Part shown: in pieces, positions 1 to 9,494 of the stretch
Position numbering within the stretch: the stretch's first letter is position 1
How the letters are laid out: each line of letters starts with the position of its first letter
Source of the DNA: Thermoanaerobacterium sp. CMT5567-10
GTDB lineage: Bacteria > Bacillota > Thermoanaerobacteria > Thermoanaerobacterales > Thermoanaerobacteraceae
Length of the DNA stretch: 64,000 bases
Assembly: GCF_030534315.2 (NCBI RefSeq)
Contig: NZ_CP130558.2
Coordinates: 2,718,501 to 2,782,500 of the forward strand
Direction: 5' to 3'
Translations under genes and position numbers: made by a program
Notes under the pieces: generated by a model
Seen by the model: the letters and a program-made list of their open reading frames with translations, nothing else
Told to the model about the DNA's origin: nothing
Database searches by the model: none

Positions 1-1
1 A

Positions 2-781
2 CCTGTAATAACAAGGCCAAGACCTGGGCATGCTGATTTGTCTGGCGCAATCAAGTATAATCAGAGAGACATGAGAAATATTTTAGAAAGGGCCAGCGCT
101 AGAGAGACTGCCGCAAGAGTTGCTGTTGGAGCTGTTGCTAAACTTCTTTTGAAGAACTTTGGGATAGAGGTTAAAAGCAATATTCTTGAGATAGGTGGAG
201 AGAAAAACAAAGATGAATGGCATAATATTATAGATGAAGCAAAAAATGATGGGGATACACTAGGAGGGATAATTGAAGTTACTGTAGAAGGTGTACCAAT
301 AGGGCTTGGCAGCCATACTCAGTGGGATCGAAAGCTTGATGCACTGTTGGCTTATAGCGCAATGAGCGTTCAGGCTATAAAAGGCGTGGAATTTGGCATG
401 GGATTCATGGCTGCAAGAAGCAAAGGATCTTCTGTCCATGATGAAATATATTACGACGGAAAATTTTTAAGAAAGACAAACAATGCAGGAGGTATAGAAG
501 GAGGTATTTCCAATGGGATGCCTATAGTTATAAGAGCTGCTATGAAGCCTATACCTACATTGAGAAAGCCGCTTAATTCGGTTGATATAAACACAAAAGA
601 AGAGATAAAAGCGGTATATGAGCGCTCAGACGTGACAGCGGTAGAAGCAGCATCCGTTGTTCTTGAAGCTGTTTGCGCATGGACTATAGCCGATGAAATG
701 ACAAAAAAATTTGGCGGCGATTCTCTGTCTGAGATGATGGACAATTTTAATATGTACAAGAAAAAAGTGGAAGAATACTGA
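2..781 (+). CDS. aroC: Chorismate synthase, C-terminal part (5' end outside window)
   Basis: Chorismate synthase converts EPSP to chorismate, the last step of the shikimate pathway, in the cytoplasm using reduced flavin. The frame is open from the first base. It contains the RPRPGHAD signature immediately before an internal TTG that could be mistaken for a start, then [12 protein letters not shown] and GGISNGMPI. About 259 residues are present of a usual 360-390, so roughly the first third lies upstream of the window. It ends at TGA, and a strong promoter for the infC operon begins 16 bases later. Confidence 0.95.
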   Translation, partial: PVITRPRPGHADLSGAIKYNQRDMRNILERASARETAARVAVGAVAKLLLKNFGIEVKSNILEIGGEKNKDEWHNIIDEAKNDGDTLGGIIEVTVEGVPIGLGSHTQWDRKLDALLAYSAMSVQAIKGVEFGMGFMAARSKGSSVHDEIYYDGKFLRKTNNAGGIEGGISNGMPIVIRAAMKPIPTLRKPLNSVDINTKEEIKAVYERSDVTAVEAASVVLEAVCAWTIADEMTKKFGGDSLSEMMDNFNMYKKKVEEY

Positions 782-797
782 TCTTTATAAAATGGTA

Positions 798-826
798 TTG
801 ACGAGTACGATAAGTTATGTTATAAT
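798..826 (+). promoter_or_regulatory. Promoter of the infC operon
   Basis: TTGACG at 798-803 and TATAAT at 821-826 are separated by 17 bp. This is a near-consensus housekeeping promoter placed just before the attenuator leader. Confidence 0.85.
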
Positions 827-839
827 TTAACATGTATTT

Positions 840-945
840 AAAGTAGAAGCACCCGCTTCTCACCTTTCACCACAGGTGTCAGGTTTCTAAAGGAACGTTA
901 GTTAACAGTGTACAGAAGCGGGTTTATACCCGCTTTATTTTTTGT
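840..945 (+). promoter_or_regulatory. L20-type leader / transcription attenuator of infC-rpmI-rplT
   Basis: In Firmicutes the IF3 operon leader is bound by ribosomal protein L20, which triggers premature termination. Here a terminator hairpin (AAGCGGGT at 916-923, loop 924-927, ACCCGCTT at 928-935) is followed by a T-rich run. Upstream, CCCGCTTCT at 852-860 is the exact complement of AGAAGCGGG at 914-922, giving a 9-bp antiterminator pairing that excludes the terminator. CCCGCTTCT also folds locally (AGAAGC 845-850 with GCTTCT 855-860). The mutually exclusive pairings are visible in the sequence. Control by L20 is known for the family. Confidence 0.85.
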
Positions 946-968
946 AAAATTTTAGGAGGTGCGTATTT

Positions 969-1481
969 ATTAACAAGGAGCTGCAGGTTAATGAGGAAAT
1001 TAGGGATAAGGAAGTGCGCCTCATTGATCAAGATGGTAATCAATTAGGCATAATGTCTGCAAAAGAAGCATATAAGATAGCATTAGAAAGGCACATCGAT
1101 CTGGTTAAGATTGCGCCACAGGCAAATCCACCAGTATGCAAATTAATGGACTTCGGAAAGTACAGGTATGAGCAAAGCAAGAAGGAAAAAGAATCAAAAA
1201 AGAAGCAAAAAGTCATAAATATCAAGGAAATCAGGATGACTCCAGCTATAGAAGAGCATGACTTTGGTGTCAAAGTTAAGAATGCTATTAAATTCTTAAA
1301 AGATGGAGACAAAGTTAAAGTGACTATTAGATTCAGAGGCAGAGAAGCTGCACATACAAATCTCGCCGAAGAATTATTAAATAGATTCGCAAAAAGTGTA
1401 GAAGAATATGGCAATGTTGAAAAAGCCCCAAATATGGAGGGCAGAAATATGATGATGATATTAGCACCTAAAAACGTTTAA
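969..1481 (+). CDS. infC: Translation initiation factor IF-3 (ATT start)
   Basis: IF3 binds the 30S subunit, prevents premature 50S joining and checks the initiator codon. The protein is 170 aa. The N-terminal domain includes [16 protein letters not shown] and [16 protein letters not shown], followed by a lysine-rich linker and the C-terminal domain with [12 protein letters not shown] and [12 protein letters not shown]. The start chosen is ATT at 969, 9 nt after AGGAGG at 954-959. The first in-frame GTG (1014) would remove conserved N-terminal residues. An AUU start is typical of infC and lets IF3 repress its own translation. It is first in an operon with rpmI and rplT. Confidence 0.93.
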   Translation: MNKELQVNEEIRDKEVRLIDQDGNQLGIMSAKEAYKIALERHIDLVKIAPQANPPVCKLMDFGKYRYEQSKKEKESKKKQKVINIKEIRMTPAIEEHDFGVKVKNAIKFLKDGDKVKVTIRFRGREAAHTNLAEELLNRFAKSVEEYGNVEKAPNMEGRNMMMILAPKNV

Positions 1482-1498
1482 TTGAGGAGGATACGAAC

Positions 1499-1696
1499 AT
1501 GCCTAAAATGAAAACACATAGAGGAGCAGCAAAAAGGTTTGCTCTTACTAAAAGTGGTAAAGTAAAGAGATCTAAAGCTTTTAAAAGACATATACTTACA
1601 AAGAAGTCTAGAAAGACTAAGAGAAATCTAAGAAAAATTGCATATCTCTACAAAACTGATGCAAAGAATATAAAGCGTTTGATTCCTTATGCGTAA
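1499..1696 (+). CDS. rpmI: 50S ribosomal protein L35
   Basis: A 65-residue, very basic protein of the large ribosomal subunit, matching L35 in length and in its N-terminus [20 protein letters not shown]. It starts at ATG behind a GAGGAGG site, 17 nt after infC, and is followed 20 nt later by rplT. This is the conserved infC-rpmI-rplT order, so it should be co-regulated by the upstream L20-responsive leader. Confidence 0.97.
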   Translation: MPKMKTHRGAAKRFALTKSGKVKRSKAFKRHILTKKSRKTKRNLRKIAYLYKTDAKNIKRLIPYA

Positions 1697-1716
1697 ATAA
1701 TTAGGAGGTTATAGAA

Positions 1717-2076
1717 ATGTCGAGAGTAAAGTCAGGAAAAGTCACGAGAAGAAGACATAAAAAGATATTAAAACTTGCAAAAGGTTACTATGGTGCAAAA
1801 AGCAAACTTTTTAGAGTAGCTAACCAAGCTGTAATGAAGTCACTTAATTATGCATACATTGGTAGAAAATTAAGGAAAAGAGATTTTAGGAAATTATGGA
1901 TTGCCAGAATTAACGCTGCAGCAAGAGCAAATGGTATATCATACAGCAGATTTATAAATGGCCTTAAGAAGGCTAACATAGAGATAAACAGAAAGATGCT
2001 GTCTGAGATGGCTATACACGACAACAAAGCTTTCGCAGATTTAGTAAACATTGCTAAGCAACAACTAAATGCGTAA
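1717..2076 (+). CDS. rplT: 50S ribosomal protein L20
   Basis: L20 is an early assembly protein of the 50S subunit and, in Firmicutes, the autogenous repressor of this operon. The 119-residue length and segments such as [22 protein letters not shown] and [16 protein letters not shown] are typical. The ATG is preceded by TTAGGAGG. It is the last gene of the operon, and a hairpin terminator follows directly. Confidence 0.97.
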   Translation: MSRVKSGKVTRRRHKKILKLAKGYYGAKSKLFRVANQAVMKSLNYAYIGRKLRKRDFRKLWIARINAAARANGISYSRFINGLKKANIEINRKMLSEMAIHDNKAFADLVNIAKQQLNA

Positions 2077-2083
2077 TTTTTAT

Positions 2084-2107
2084 ACCCGGTTATTTGCCGG
2101 GTTTTAA
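2084..2107 (+). terminator. Terminator after rplT
   Basis: ACCCGG (2084-2089) and CCGGGT (2097-2102) form a 6-bp stem with a 7-base loop, followed by TTTT. It ends the infC operon before the methyltransferase gene. Confidence 0.7.
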
Positions 2108-2133
2108 CCTATATACGGGATAGTGGAGTTTAT

Positions 2134-2904
2134 ATGTTAATAACGAGTGAAAAAAATAATCTTATAAAAGACATTAAAAAGTTATCAGAGAAGAAATATA
2201 GATATGAAAAGAAGCTCTTCTTTGTAGAAGGCAAAAACAGCGTCTTTGAAGCTTTAAAAAGTAGTTTTGAAATTAAGTACGTGTTGGCTTCAGAAGATTG
2301 TGACTTCGACTTGGATGTTGAAAAAGACAGACTTGTATTTGTAGATAAAAGTATATTTAAAAAGATATCTGACACTGTCACACCACAGATGATAATGGCT
2401 GTTGTAAAAATGCCTGATTATAATGTGAATGATTTGATAAAAAAAGATGGCTTGTACATAATATTAGATGAAGTTCAGGATCCCGGAAATTTAGGTACAA
2501 TAATAAGGTCTGCAGATGCATTTAATGTAGATGCTGTCTTTACCATAAATAATACAGTTGATGTCTACAATCCAAAGGTTTTACGGTCTACTATGGGATC
2601 TATATTTCATCTACCTGTTGTAAATGATGTACCAGTTGATAAACTTTTTAAAGCGTTAAAAGGAAGCGGTGTAAGGTCTTTGTCCACAAATTTAAAAGCT
2701 GATAAGTACATTTATGATTTTGATATTTCAAAAAACACTGCTTTGATTTTTGGAAATGAATCAAGAGGTGTTAATAAATCACTAGATATGTATGTGGATG
2801 GCTCATTTAAAATACCAATGGATGGCATGGCAGAATCTTTAAATGTATCAGTAGCAGCGTCCATATGCCTGTATGAGTCCCAAAGGCAAAGATTGATTAA
2901 ATAG
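2134..2904 (+). CDS. TrmH-family (SpoU) RNA 2'-O-ribose methyltransferase
   Basis: A SPOUT-class methyltransferase that 2'-O-methylates ribose in rRNA or tRNA using S-adenosylmethionine. The N-terminal third (about 1-95) resembles the SpoU substrate-binding domain. The knotted catalytic domain shows the three family motifs: DPGNLGTIIRSADAF (near 115), IFGNESRGV (near 205) and IPMDGMAESLNVSVAASI (near 225). At 256 aa it fits the RlmB/YsgA group commonly found just upstream of pheST in Firmicutes. The exact target nucleotide cannot be read from sequence. Its last codons overlap the promoter of the pheS leader. Confidence 0.88.
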   Translation: MLITSEKNNLIKDIKKLSEKKYRYEKKLFFVEGKNSVFEALKSSFEIKYVLASEDCDFDLDVEKDRLVFVDKSIFKKISDTVTPQMIMAVVKMPDYNVNDLIKKDGLYIILDEVQDPGNLGTIIRSADAFNVDAVFTINNTVDVYNPKVLRSTMGSIFHLPVVNDVPVDKLFKALKGSGVRSLSTNLKADKYIYDFDISKNTALIFGNESRGVNKSLDMYVDGSFKIPMDGMAESLNVSVAASICLYESQRQRLIK

Positions 2905-2921
2905 AATAAAAATGATATAAT
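2893..2921 (+). promoter_or_regulatory. Promoter of the pheST T-box leader
   Basis: TTGATT (2893-2898) and TATAAT (2916-2921) are 17 bp apart. The promoter overlaps the end of the methyltransferase gene and precedes the T-box RNA. Confidence 0.7.
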
Positions 2922-2929
2922 ATCCCAAA

Positions 2930-3169
2930 AATATATTGAAAATGCTATGAAGGAGTAAAGTACATTACATCCAATACGACAGGGAGGCGGTGCCATAGAT
3001 TGAGAGCACTGCTGGTATTGCGTAATGGAAAGTTCCCTCTGGAGCAGTGTGCTGAACTGATAGTAGGCATTACCGGTTTTATCCGTTATATCAAAATGAG
3101 TGGGCTTTTTGGCCAAATTAGGTGGTACCACGGTTATATCTCCGTCCTTTTAAAGATGGAGTTTTTTTA
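2930..3169 (+). promoter_or_regulatory. T-box riboswitch of pheST (tRNA-Phe responsive)
   Basis: T-box leaders sense uncharged tRNA and allow readthrough of a terminator. The T-box itself is AGGTGGTACCACGG at 3120-3133. Stem I landmarks include ATGAAGGAGTA near 2947 and ATTGAGAG near 2999. A TTC (Phe) triplet at 3033-3035 sits where the specifier is expected, although I did not fold the stem fully. The terminator is CTCCGTC (3140-3146) paired with GATGGAG (3155-3161), followed by seven T. Its position before pheS agrees with Phe specificity. Confidence 0.9.
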
Positions 3170-3209
3170 TTATTAACACCTTAGAAAATAAAGAAAGGAG
3201 AGTATTTCT

Positions 3210-4229
3210 TTGGAAGAGACATTAAGAAATTTATTAGAAGAAGCCAAGAGAGAACTAGAAACCGTCGATAGCATAAAATCATTAGAAGAGCTTAGGGTAA
3301 AGTACTTAGGCAAAAAAGGTGAGCTTACAAAGATATTGCGGGGCATGGGAAATTTGTCCCCTGAGGAAAGACCGGTAGTTGGGAAGATATCAAATGAAGT
3401 AAGAGCTGAGATTGAAAGCCTTTTGGCAGCAAAAAGAGATGAAGTATTAAAAGTAGAGAAGGAAAAAAAGATAAGAAGTGAATATATAGACATAACATTG
3501 CCCGGGAAAGCTCATGAAATAGGACATAAACATCCTATGACGAAAGTTTTAGACGAAATAAAGGATATATTTTTAGGGCTTGGGTTTTCTATTGCTGAAG
3601 GCCCTGAGATAGAGCTTGATTATTACAATTTTGAAGCGTTAAATACTCCACCAGATCATCCAGCAAGAGATTTGCAAGATACTTTTTATATAACTAAAAA
3701 TATTTTGCTAAGAACACAGACGTCACCGGTACAAGTAAGGACTATGGAAAAAAATAAACCACCTATAAAAGTTATCTCACCTGGTAGAGTCTATAGATCT
3801 GATGAAATAGATGCAACTCATTCACCTGTATTTAATCAGATAGAAGGACTTGCAGTCGATGAAGGCATAACAATGGGTGATTTAAAGGGTGTTTTAAACT
3901 TGTTTGCAAAAAGACTTTTCGGTTCAAATACTAAGACGAAATTTAGGCCCCATTATTTTCCGTTTACGGAGCCCAGTGCAGAAATGGATGTATCATGTTT
4001 TGCATGTGGTGGCAAAGGTTGCAGAGTCTGTGGTTATTCAGGTTGGATTGAAATATTAGGATCTGGCATGGTGCATCCAAATGTTCTCAGGATGTCCGGG
4101 ATAGATCCAGAGAAGTATTCTGGATTTGCTTTTGGAATGGGACTTGACAGGATAACTATGCTAAGCTATGGAATTGATGATTTAAGGCTTTTATATGAAA
4201 ATGATCTGCGCTTTATTAAACAGTTTTAA
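3210..4229 (+). CDS. pheS: Phenylalanyl-tRNA synthetase alpha subunit
   Basis: The catalytic subunit of the alpha2-beta2 enzyme that charges tRNA-Phe. The N-terminal coiled coil (about 1-85) binds tRNA. The class II catalytic domain shows [46 protein letters not shown] and [15 protein letters not shown] cysteine cluster ([13 protein letters not shown], near 255) resembles the zinc-ribbon-like insert of some PheS proteins. At 339 aa it is full length. The start is TTG behind AAAGGAGAG. It is transcribed with pheT, whose ATG lies 12 nt downstream. Confidence 0.97.
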   Translation: MEETLRNLLEEAKRELETVDSIKSLEELRVKYLGKKGELTKILRGMGNLSPEERPVVGKISNEVRAEIESLLAAKRDEVLKVEKEKKIRSEYIDITLPGKAHEIGHKHPMTKVLDEIKDIFLGLGFSIAEGPEIELDYYNFEALNTPPDHPARDLQDTFYITKNILLRTQTSPVQVRTMEKNKPPIKVISPGRVYRSDEIDATHSPVFNQIEGLAVDEGITMGDLKGVLNLFAKRLFGSNTKTKFRPHYFPFTEPSAEMDVSCFACGGKGCRVCGYSGWIEILGSGMVHPNVLRMSGIDPEKYSGFAFGMGLDRITMLSYGIDDLRLLYENDLRFIKQF

Positions 4230-4241
4230 GGAGGAAGGCAA

Positions 4242-6626
4242 ATGTTAGTATCGTATTCATGGCTAAAGGACTATGTAGACGTATCGGTGGATGCAAAAAA
4301 ATTGGCTGATGATCTTACTATGTCAGGTTCAAAAGTTGAAACAATTAAAAGCTACGGCAACGAAATAAACAATGTTGTAATAGGAAAGATCATTTCTATT
4401 GAGAAACACCCGGATGCTGATAAACTTCAGGTAGGAATTGTTGATGTAGGAGAAGAGAAACTGCAGATAATAACTGGTGCTCAAAACATAAAGGTTGGCG
4501 ATTATATACCTGTTGCACTTCATGGTTCTACGCTGCCAGGTGGTGTGAAAATAAAAAGAGGAAAGCTGAGGGGCCTTGAATCAAATGGCATGATGTGCTC
4601 TGCAAAGGAATTGGGATTAGATGAAAGTTTGCTTCCTGACTATCAGAGAAACGGCATATTTATACTTCCAGAACTTCCTATTGGCGAAGATGTAAAAAAA
4701 GCCCTTGAACTTGATGATGTTATAGAGTTTGAGATAACTCCAAATAGGCCTGATTGTCTATCTGTAGTTGGAATCGCCAGGGAGACTGCAGCAACATACA
4801 GAAAAAGCTATAGAATGCCTGAAATAAAGCTAAGCGAAGTTGCTGACAAGAATCCTGCAAATGTTACGATAGATGCTGATGATTTGTGCTATAGGTACGT
4901 TGCAAGAGTGATAAGAAATGCAAAGATAGGGCCATCACCTATTTGGATGCAGATGAGATTATTAAAAGCTGGAATAAGACCAATAAACAATATAGTAGAT
5001 GTTACCAACTACGTAATGATGGAGCTAGGTCAGCCGTTGCATGCTTTTGATTTGGACAAAGTTAAAAATAGACATATAATCGTAAGAAGGGCTAAAAACG
5101 GTGAAAAGCTTGTGACTCTCGATGATAAAGAAAGGATACTTGATAGTGAGATGCTGGTAATAGCCGATGAAGAAAAGGCAATAGGTTTGGCTGGCGTTAT
5201 GGGTGGTCAAAATACTGAAATAACAGATGATACTGTAAATATATTGATAGAAAGTGCCAATTTCAAAGGCAGTAACATAAGGTATACATCTAAAAAACTT
5301 GGTCTAAGGAGTGAAGCATCATCAAGATTTGAGAAAGGACTCGATCCTGAGATTACAGTAATGGCGTGCAATAGAGCAGCACAGCTTATGGCTGAATTAA
5401 GCGGCGGTGAGATATTAAACGGCATTGTTGATGTATATCCTAAACCTATAGAAGAAAAAGTTTTAAGCGTAAGGCATAAAAAGATAAATAAACTTCTAGG
5501 TACAAATCTAACTATTGAAGAGATGAAAAATATACTTACATTTTTAGACTTTGGGGTTATTTGCGATGGTGAAAACTTGGTCGTGAAGGTTCCAGCTTTT
5601 AGAAGTGATATTGAAGGTGAAGCTGATATTGCAGAAGAAATTGGTAGGATGTATGGATACAACAACATAGAAGATACACTCTTAAAATGCACACAGATTA
5701 CAGCAGGAGTAAAGACAAGAGAGCAAAAACTAGAAGATCTAGTAAAAGAAGTATTTCTATCATGCGGCTTAAATGAAATTATAACTACTTCTTTTATGGG
5801 TATGAAAGACCTTGATAAGATAAACTTACCTGATGATAGCCCTCTAAGAAAAGCAGTGAAGATTATGAATCCTCTTGGAGAAGATCAGGGGTATATGAGG
5901 ACGACTCTCTTACCGTCCATGTTAAATGTAGTGTATACCAACTACAGCCGTAAAGTTTCTGACTTTAAAGCTTTTGAAATATCTAGAGTATTTATTCCAA
6001 AATCACTGCCTTTAGAAGAACTTCCTGTAGAGGTGAAGACAGCGGTAATTGGCATGTATGGCCATGATGTTGATTTTCTGACTTTAAAAGGTGTAATTGA
6101 AGTGCTTTTGGATGTGCTTAATGTAAGCAACGTTAAATATGTAAGAAGTGAAAATACGCTTTATCATCCAGGCAGGTCTGCAGATATCATTGTTGATGGT
6201 GAAAGAATAGGTGTTTTTGGAGAAATCAATCCTGACATAGAGGAAAATTACGATATCAATAGAGAAGTATATGTTGCAGAATTAAATCTTGAGCTTCTTT
6301 TTAAATATGCAAAAGATGATGAGAGAAAGTACAAGCCCCTTCCAAAATATCCTGCTGTAGAAAGAGATATTGCTGTATTAGTAGATAAAAATACATTTGT
6401 TGCCGATATAGAGAGCGTTATAAGGGAAACAGGCGGAAAACTTGTAGATGATGTAAAACTGTTTGATGTGTATACTGGAGAAAACATTCCTGAAGATAAA
6501 AAGAGCGTTGCATATTCAATATGGTACAGATCATACGAGAGAACTTTGACAGATGAAGAAGTCAATAAAGTGCACGACAAAATAATCAGGAAGTTAAATG
6601 AGAAACTTGGAGCACAACTTAGATAA
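4242..6626 (+). CDS. pheT: Phenylalanyl-tRNA synthetase beta subunit
   Basis: The large non-catalytic partner of PheS, which recognises tRNA and edits mischarged Tyr-tRNA-Phe. The 794-residue protein has the usual order: an EMAP/tRNA-binding fold (about 40-150, with [15 protein letters not shown]), the B3/4 editing domain (about 200-385, with [14 protein letters not shown] and [12 protein letters not shown]), B5 (about 405-475), a catalytic-like domain, and a C-terminal anticodon-binding ferredoxin-like domain (from about 700, [19 protein letters not shown]). The ATG follows AAGGAGGAAGG. It ends with a terminator hairpin overlapping the stop codon. Confidence 0.97.
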   Translation: MLVSYSWLKDYVDVSVDAKKLADDLTMSGSKVETIKSYGNEINNVVIGKIISIEKHPDADKLQVGIVDVGEEKLQIITGAQNIKVGDYIPVALHGSTLPGGVKIKRGKLRGLESNGMMCSAKELGLDESLLPDYQRNGIFILPELPIGEDVKKALELDDVIEFEITPNRPDCLSVVGIARETAATYRKSYRMPEIKLSEVADKNPANVTIDADDLCYRYVARVIRNAKIGPSPIWMQMRLLKAGIRPINNIVDVTNYVMMELGQPLHAFDLDKVKNRHIIVRRAKNGEKLVTLDDKERILDSEMLVIADEEKAIGLAGVMGGQNTEITDDTVNILIESANFKGSNIRYTSKKLGLRSEASSRFEKGLDPEITVMACNRAAQLMAELSGGEILNGIVDVYPKPIEEKVLSVRHKKINKLLGTNLTIEEMKNILTFLDFGVICDGENLVVKVPAFRSDIEGEADIAEEIGRMYGYNNIEDTLLKCTQITAGVKTREQKLEDLVKEVFLSCGLNEIITTSFMGMKDLDKINLPDDSPLRKAVKIMNPLGEDQGYMRTTLLPSMLNVVYTNYSRKVSDFKAFEISRVFIPKSLPLEELPVEVKTAVIGMYGHDVDFLTLKGVIEVLLDVLNVSNVKYVRSENTLYHPGRSADIIVDGERIGVFGEINPDIEENYDINREVYVAELNLELLFKYAKDDERKYKPLPKYPAVERDIAVLVDKNTFVADIESVIRETGGKLVDDVKLFDVYTGENIPEDKKSVAYSIWYRSYERTLTDEEVNKVHDKIIRKLNEKLGAQLR

Positions 6627-6650
6627 AAAGACCGGAAAGGTCTTTTTTTC
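6627..6650 (+). terminator. Terminator after pheT
   Basis: AAAGACC (6627-6633) and GGTCTTT (6639-6645) form a 7-bp stem with a GGAAA loop, continuing into a T run. Confidence 0.85.
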
Positions 6651-6722
6651 TTAATAAAGGAGGAAATCGCAAAGATTTGTAGAAATAAATAAAGTAATGT
6701 TTGGTTTTGAGGGGATGTTCTA

Positions 6723-7097
6723 ATGGAGATAAAAAAGATTACGGTAAATATAAACGGAAATGAATATATTTTGAAGACAGATTATCCTGAAGATTATATA
6801 TTGAAGCTGACAGACCACTTAAATAGTGTAATATCAGGGATTTCTGAAAACTATAGTAAACTGTCAACTCAAATGATTTTGGTTTTGTCAGCTCTTAACA
6901 TAGCAGATGAACTTTTTATTTCAAAAGAAGAAAATAGTGCTTTAAAAAAAGAGATTGTATCGTTAAAATCAAAGCTTAATGCCAGTGATGAAAAGATAAT
7001 GGAATTAACGGAAGAAGTTGAGAGGCTTAAAGAAGAACTGAAGGCATCTAGAGAAGAACTAGAAGAGTATATAAATACTTTTGACGATGTTGGTTAA
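6723..7097 (+). CDS. zapA: Cell division protein ZapA
   Basis: ZapA binds FtsZ and stabilises the division ring. The N-terminal half (about 1-65) has the ZapA globular fold pattern, with ITVNINGNEYILKTDYPEDY and DHLNSVI. The rest is a long coiled coil (about 68-118) rich in K, E and L heptads. At 124 aa it is slightly longer than Bacillus ZapA because of the coil. It lies between pheT and the U32 peptidase, and the pheT-zapA-U32-mutS2 order is common in Clostridia. Confidence 0.88.
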   Translation: MEIKKITVNINGNEYILKTDYPEDYILKLTDHLNSVISGISENYSKLSTQMILVLSALNIADELFISKEENSALKKEIVSLKSKLNASDEKIMELTEEVERLKEELKASREELEEYINTFDDVG

Positions 7098-7148
7098 AAT
7101 CTATTAAAAGAATAAGACTATATATAAAAACAGTGATAAGGTGGTTTG

Positions 7149-9494
7149 ATGAAAAAAGTAGAATTATTGGCTCCAGCAGGTAGCCTGGAGACACTTAAAG
7201 TTGCTGTAAATTGCGGAGCAGATGCTGTGTATATTGGAGGAAAGTTATTTGGAGCCAGAGCATATGCAGTAAATTTTGGAGAAGAAGAGTTAAAAGAAGC
7301 AGTGGAGTACTGCCATCTCAGGGATAAAAAGATATACATTACAGTGAATACTCTTATTTTTAACAAAGAGATTGGCATACTTGCTGATTATATTGATTAT
7401 CTATACAAGCTAAATGTGGATGCGATTATCGTACAGGATTTTGGAATTGTTAAATTATTGAGAGAGTACTATCCAGAGATAAATATACATGCCAGCACCC
7501 AAATGACTTTAAGTAATTTAGAAAGCATTAAGGCTGCAAAAGATGCGGGAATAAAAAGAGTAGTGCTGCCACGGGAATTGACATTGAAGGAGATAAAAAA
7601 TATTAAAACAAATACAGGTATTGAGGTAGAAACCTTTGTACATGGCGCTTTATGCGTTTCTTACTCTGGACAATGTTTATTTAGCAGTATAATTGGCGGA
7701 AGGAGCGGCAATAGAGGCAGATGTGCAGGTCCGTGCCGTTTAAAATATGATTTTGTAGATGAGAAAGGAAATATAATCGAGGGTAATAAGCATTTGCTTA
7801 GCATGGCTGATTTATGTACAATTGATTATGTTGGAGATATGATACAATCTGGTGTAGATTCTTTTAAGATTGAGGGCCGCATGAAGGAAAAAGAATATGT
7901 GGCATCAGTTGTGCTATCATATAGAAAGGCGATTGATGCATACTACGATTCAGAAGAATTTGATGTATCAAAAAGTATAGAAATGATGTCTGGGATTTTC
8001 AACAGAGGTTTTTCAAATGGATACCTTTATGAAAGAAAGCCTTCTATGATGAGCTATATAAACCCTAAAAATAGAGGGATTCCTTTAGGTAAAGTTTTGT
8101 CAAAAAGGAATGGAAGATTAAAATTAAAGCTATATAGTTCACTTTCTGTAGGCGATGGTATTTCTACTGAGACTGGTGAGCATGGATTTAAAGTTGACAA
8201 AATCGTAGCAGACGGTATGAAAGTAGATGATGCCGATGAAGGACAGACGGTAGAGCTTAGAGATATGCCAGTAAAAGTAGGTGACATTATCTTTAAAACA
8301 TACGATGTAAAGTTAAACAGGCAATTTTCAAATATAAAAGAGTATAAATCACCTATTGATGTGTTTGTGAAAATGAAAGAGAATATACCGTTATTTGTAA
8401 AACTTAAAAATGGTGGCATAAAAGTTGTAAATAGCGGTAAAGTCGATGCCGTAAAGGCAGTTAAGAAGGCTATTGATAGAGACACATTGATTGAAAAGGT
8501 GTCTTCAATAAATGATACGCCGTTTGCCGTTAGAAACATTGAAATAGATATGGATGAAGGACTTTTTTTGCCTTTAAGCGAAATAAAGGAAACTAGAAGA
8601 ACAGCAGTTGAAAAGCTAATAAAGACCAAATTACACTACAATGAACCTAAAAATATACATGTCAAATTGACTGATGACATTTATGTCAAAAGTGAAGATT
8701 TAAAGATATCATTTTATACGGAGAATGTAGAGCATGTTAAGATTGCTTCGCAGGTTGGAGTTGATAGGATTTATTTCAATTACAGATTAAAAGATGAAGA
8801 TTTGAAAGAAGTAAGGCAGTATAACGGAAAATGTGAGATAATACCTGCATTTCCACAGATCATGAGAGATGAGATAAAAAACCCAGAGGATGAACTTAAA
8901 AAAATAAAGGACATGGGGTTTAAAAAAGTTCTTGTTACTAATTTAGGACTTTATAATTTGCCATTGAAGCTTGGACTTGACGTATGCATTGATTTTAATT
9001 TGAATGTTGTAAACAGTTTTTCTGTAGACTTTTTTAAAGGAGCTGATACAATAACGCTGTCAACAGAGCTTAATCTTCACCAGATAGAAGATATAACAAA
9101 GAGAGAAAATGTGAGATTTGAATCTATAGCTTATGGCAGGTTACCTCTTATGATAATGGAATACTGTCCGATAAAAAACCTCATAAATTGCGATAAAAAT
9201 GCATGTGAAAGTGGAAAATATTCATTAAGGGACAGAAAGGGCAATTTCATAAAAGTGGTCAGTGATGGATTTTGCAGAATTAAATTATTAAATTCATCTA
9301 TACTTACGATGGGAGATAAGATAGATGATTTAAGGAAAGCTGGTCTTTCTTATATTAGGATAAATGATACAGTAGAAAGCGATGATGAAATAGAAAATGT
9401 GCTAAAAGCGTACAAAAATTCATTGGATTTTGGTACTTATGATCTTCATATTGAAAATTACACAAGAGGACATTTTTACAGGGGAGTATTATAA
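7149..9494 (+). CDS. U32-family peptidase / RlhA-like RNA hydroxylation protein
   Basis: U32 proteins annotated as collagenase-like peptidases include RlhA (23S rRNA C2501 hydroxylation) and TrhP (tRNA U34 hydroxylation); proteolysis is poorly supported. The N-terminal TIM-barrel begins LLAPAGSLETLKVAVNCGADAVYIGG. The family signature with iron-sulfur-type cysteines lies at about 165-200 (GALCVSYSGQC, GRCAGPCR), and more cysteines occur near 680-700 (YCPIKNLINC). The 781-aa length with a C-terminal DUF3656-like half resembles RlhA more than short TrhP. ATG 7149 was chosen, 4 nt after AAGGTGG; a TTG lies 3 nt upstream. Its stop overlaps the mutS2 start by one base. Confidence 0.85.
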   Translation: MKKVELLAPAGSLETLKVAVNCGADAVYIGGKLFGARAYAVNFGEEELKEAVEYCHLRDKKIYITVNTLIFNKEIGILADYIDYLYKLNVDAIIVQDFGIVKLLREYYPEINIHASTQMTLSNLESIKAAKDAGIKRVVLPRELTLKEIKNIKTNTGIEVETFVHGALCVSYSGQCLFSSIIGGRSGNRGRCAGPCRLKYDFVDEKGNIIEGNKHLLSMADLCTIDYVGDMIQSGVDSFKIEGRMKEKEYVASVVLSYRKAIDAYYDSEEFDVSKSIEMMSGIFNRGFSNGYLYERKPSMMSYINPKNRGIPLGKVLSKRNGRLKLKLYSSLSVGDGISTETGEHGFKVDKIVADGMKVDDADEGQTVELRDMPVKVGDIIFKTYDVKLNRQFSNIKEYKSPIDVFVKMKENIPLFVKLKNGGIKVVNSGKVDAVKAVKKAIDRDTLIEKVSSINDTPFAVRNIEIDMDEGLFLPLSEIKETRRTAVEKLIKTKLHYNEPKNIHVKLTDDIYVKSEDLKISFYTENVEHVKIASQVGVDRIYFNYRLKDEDLKEVRQYNGKCEIIPAFPQIMRDEIKNPEDELKKIKDMGFKKVLVTNLGLYNLPLKLGLDVCIDFNLNVVNSFSVDFFKGADTITLSTELNLHQIEDITKRENVRFESIAYGRLPLMIMEYCPIKNLINCDKNACESGKYSLRDRKGNFIKVVSDGFCRIKLLNSSILTMGDKIDDLRKAGLSYIRINDTVESDDEIENVLKAYKNSLDFGTYDLHIENYTRGHFYRGVL

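Noticed and set aside
38-781. Internal TTG as the aroC start
   Set aside because: The conserved RPRPGHAD motif is in frame upstream, so the gene simply begins before the window.
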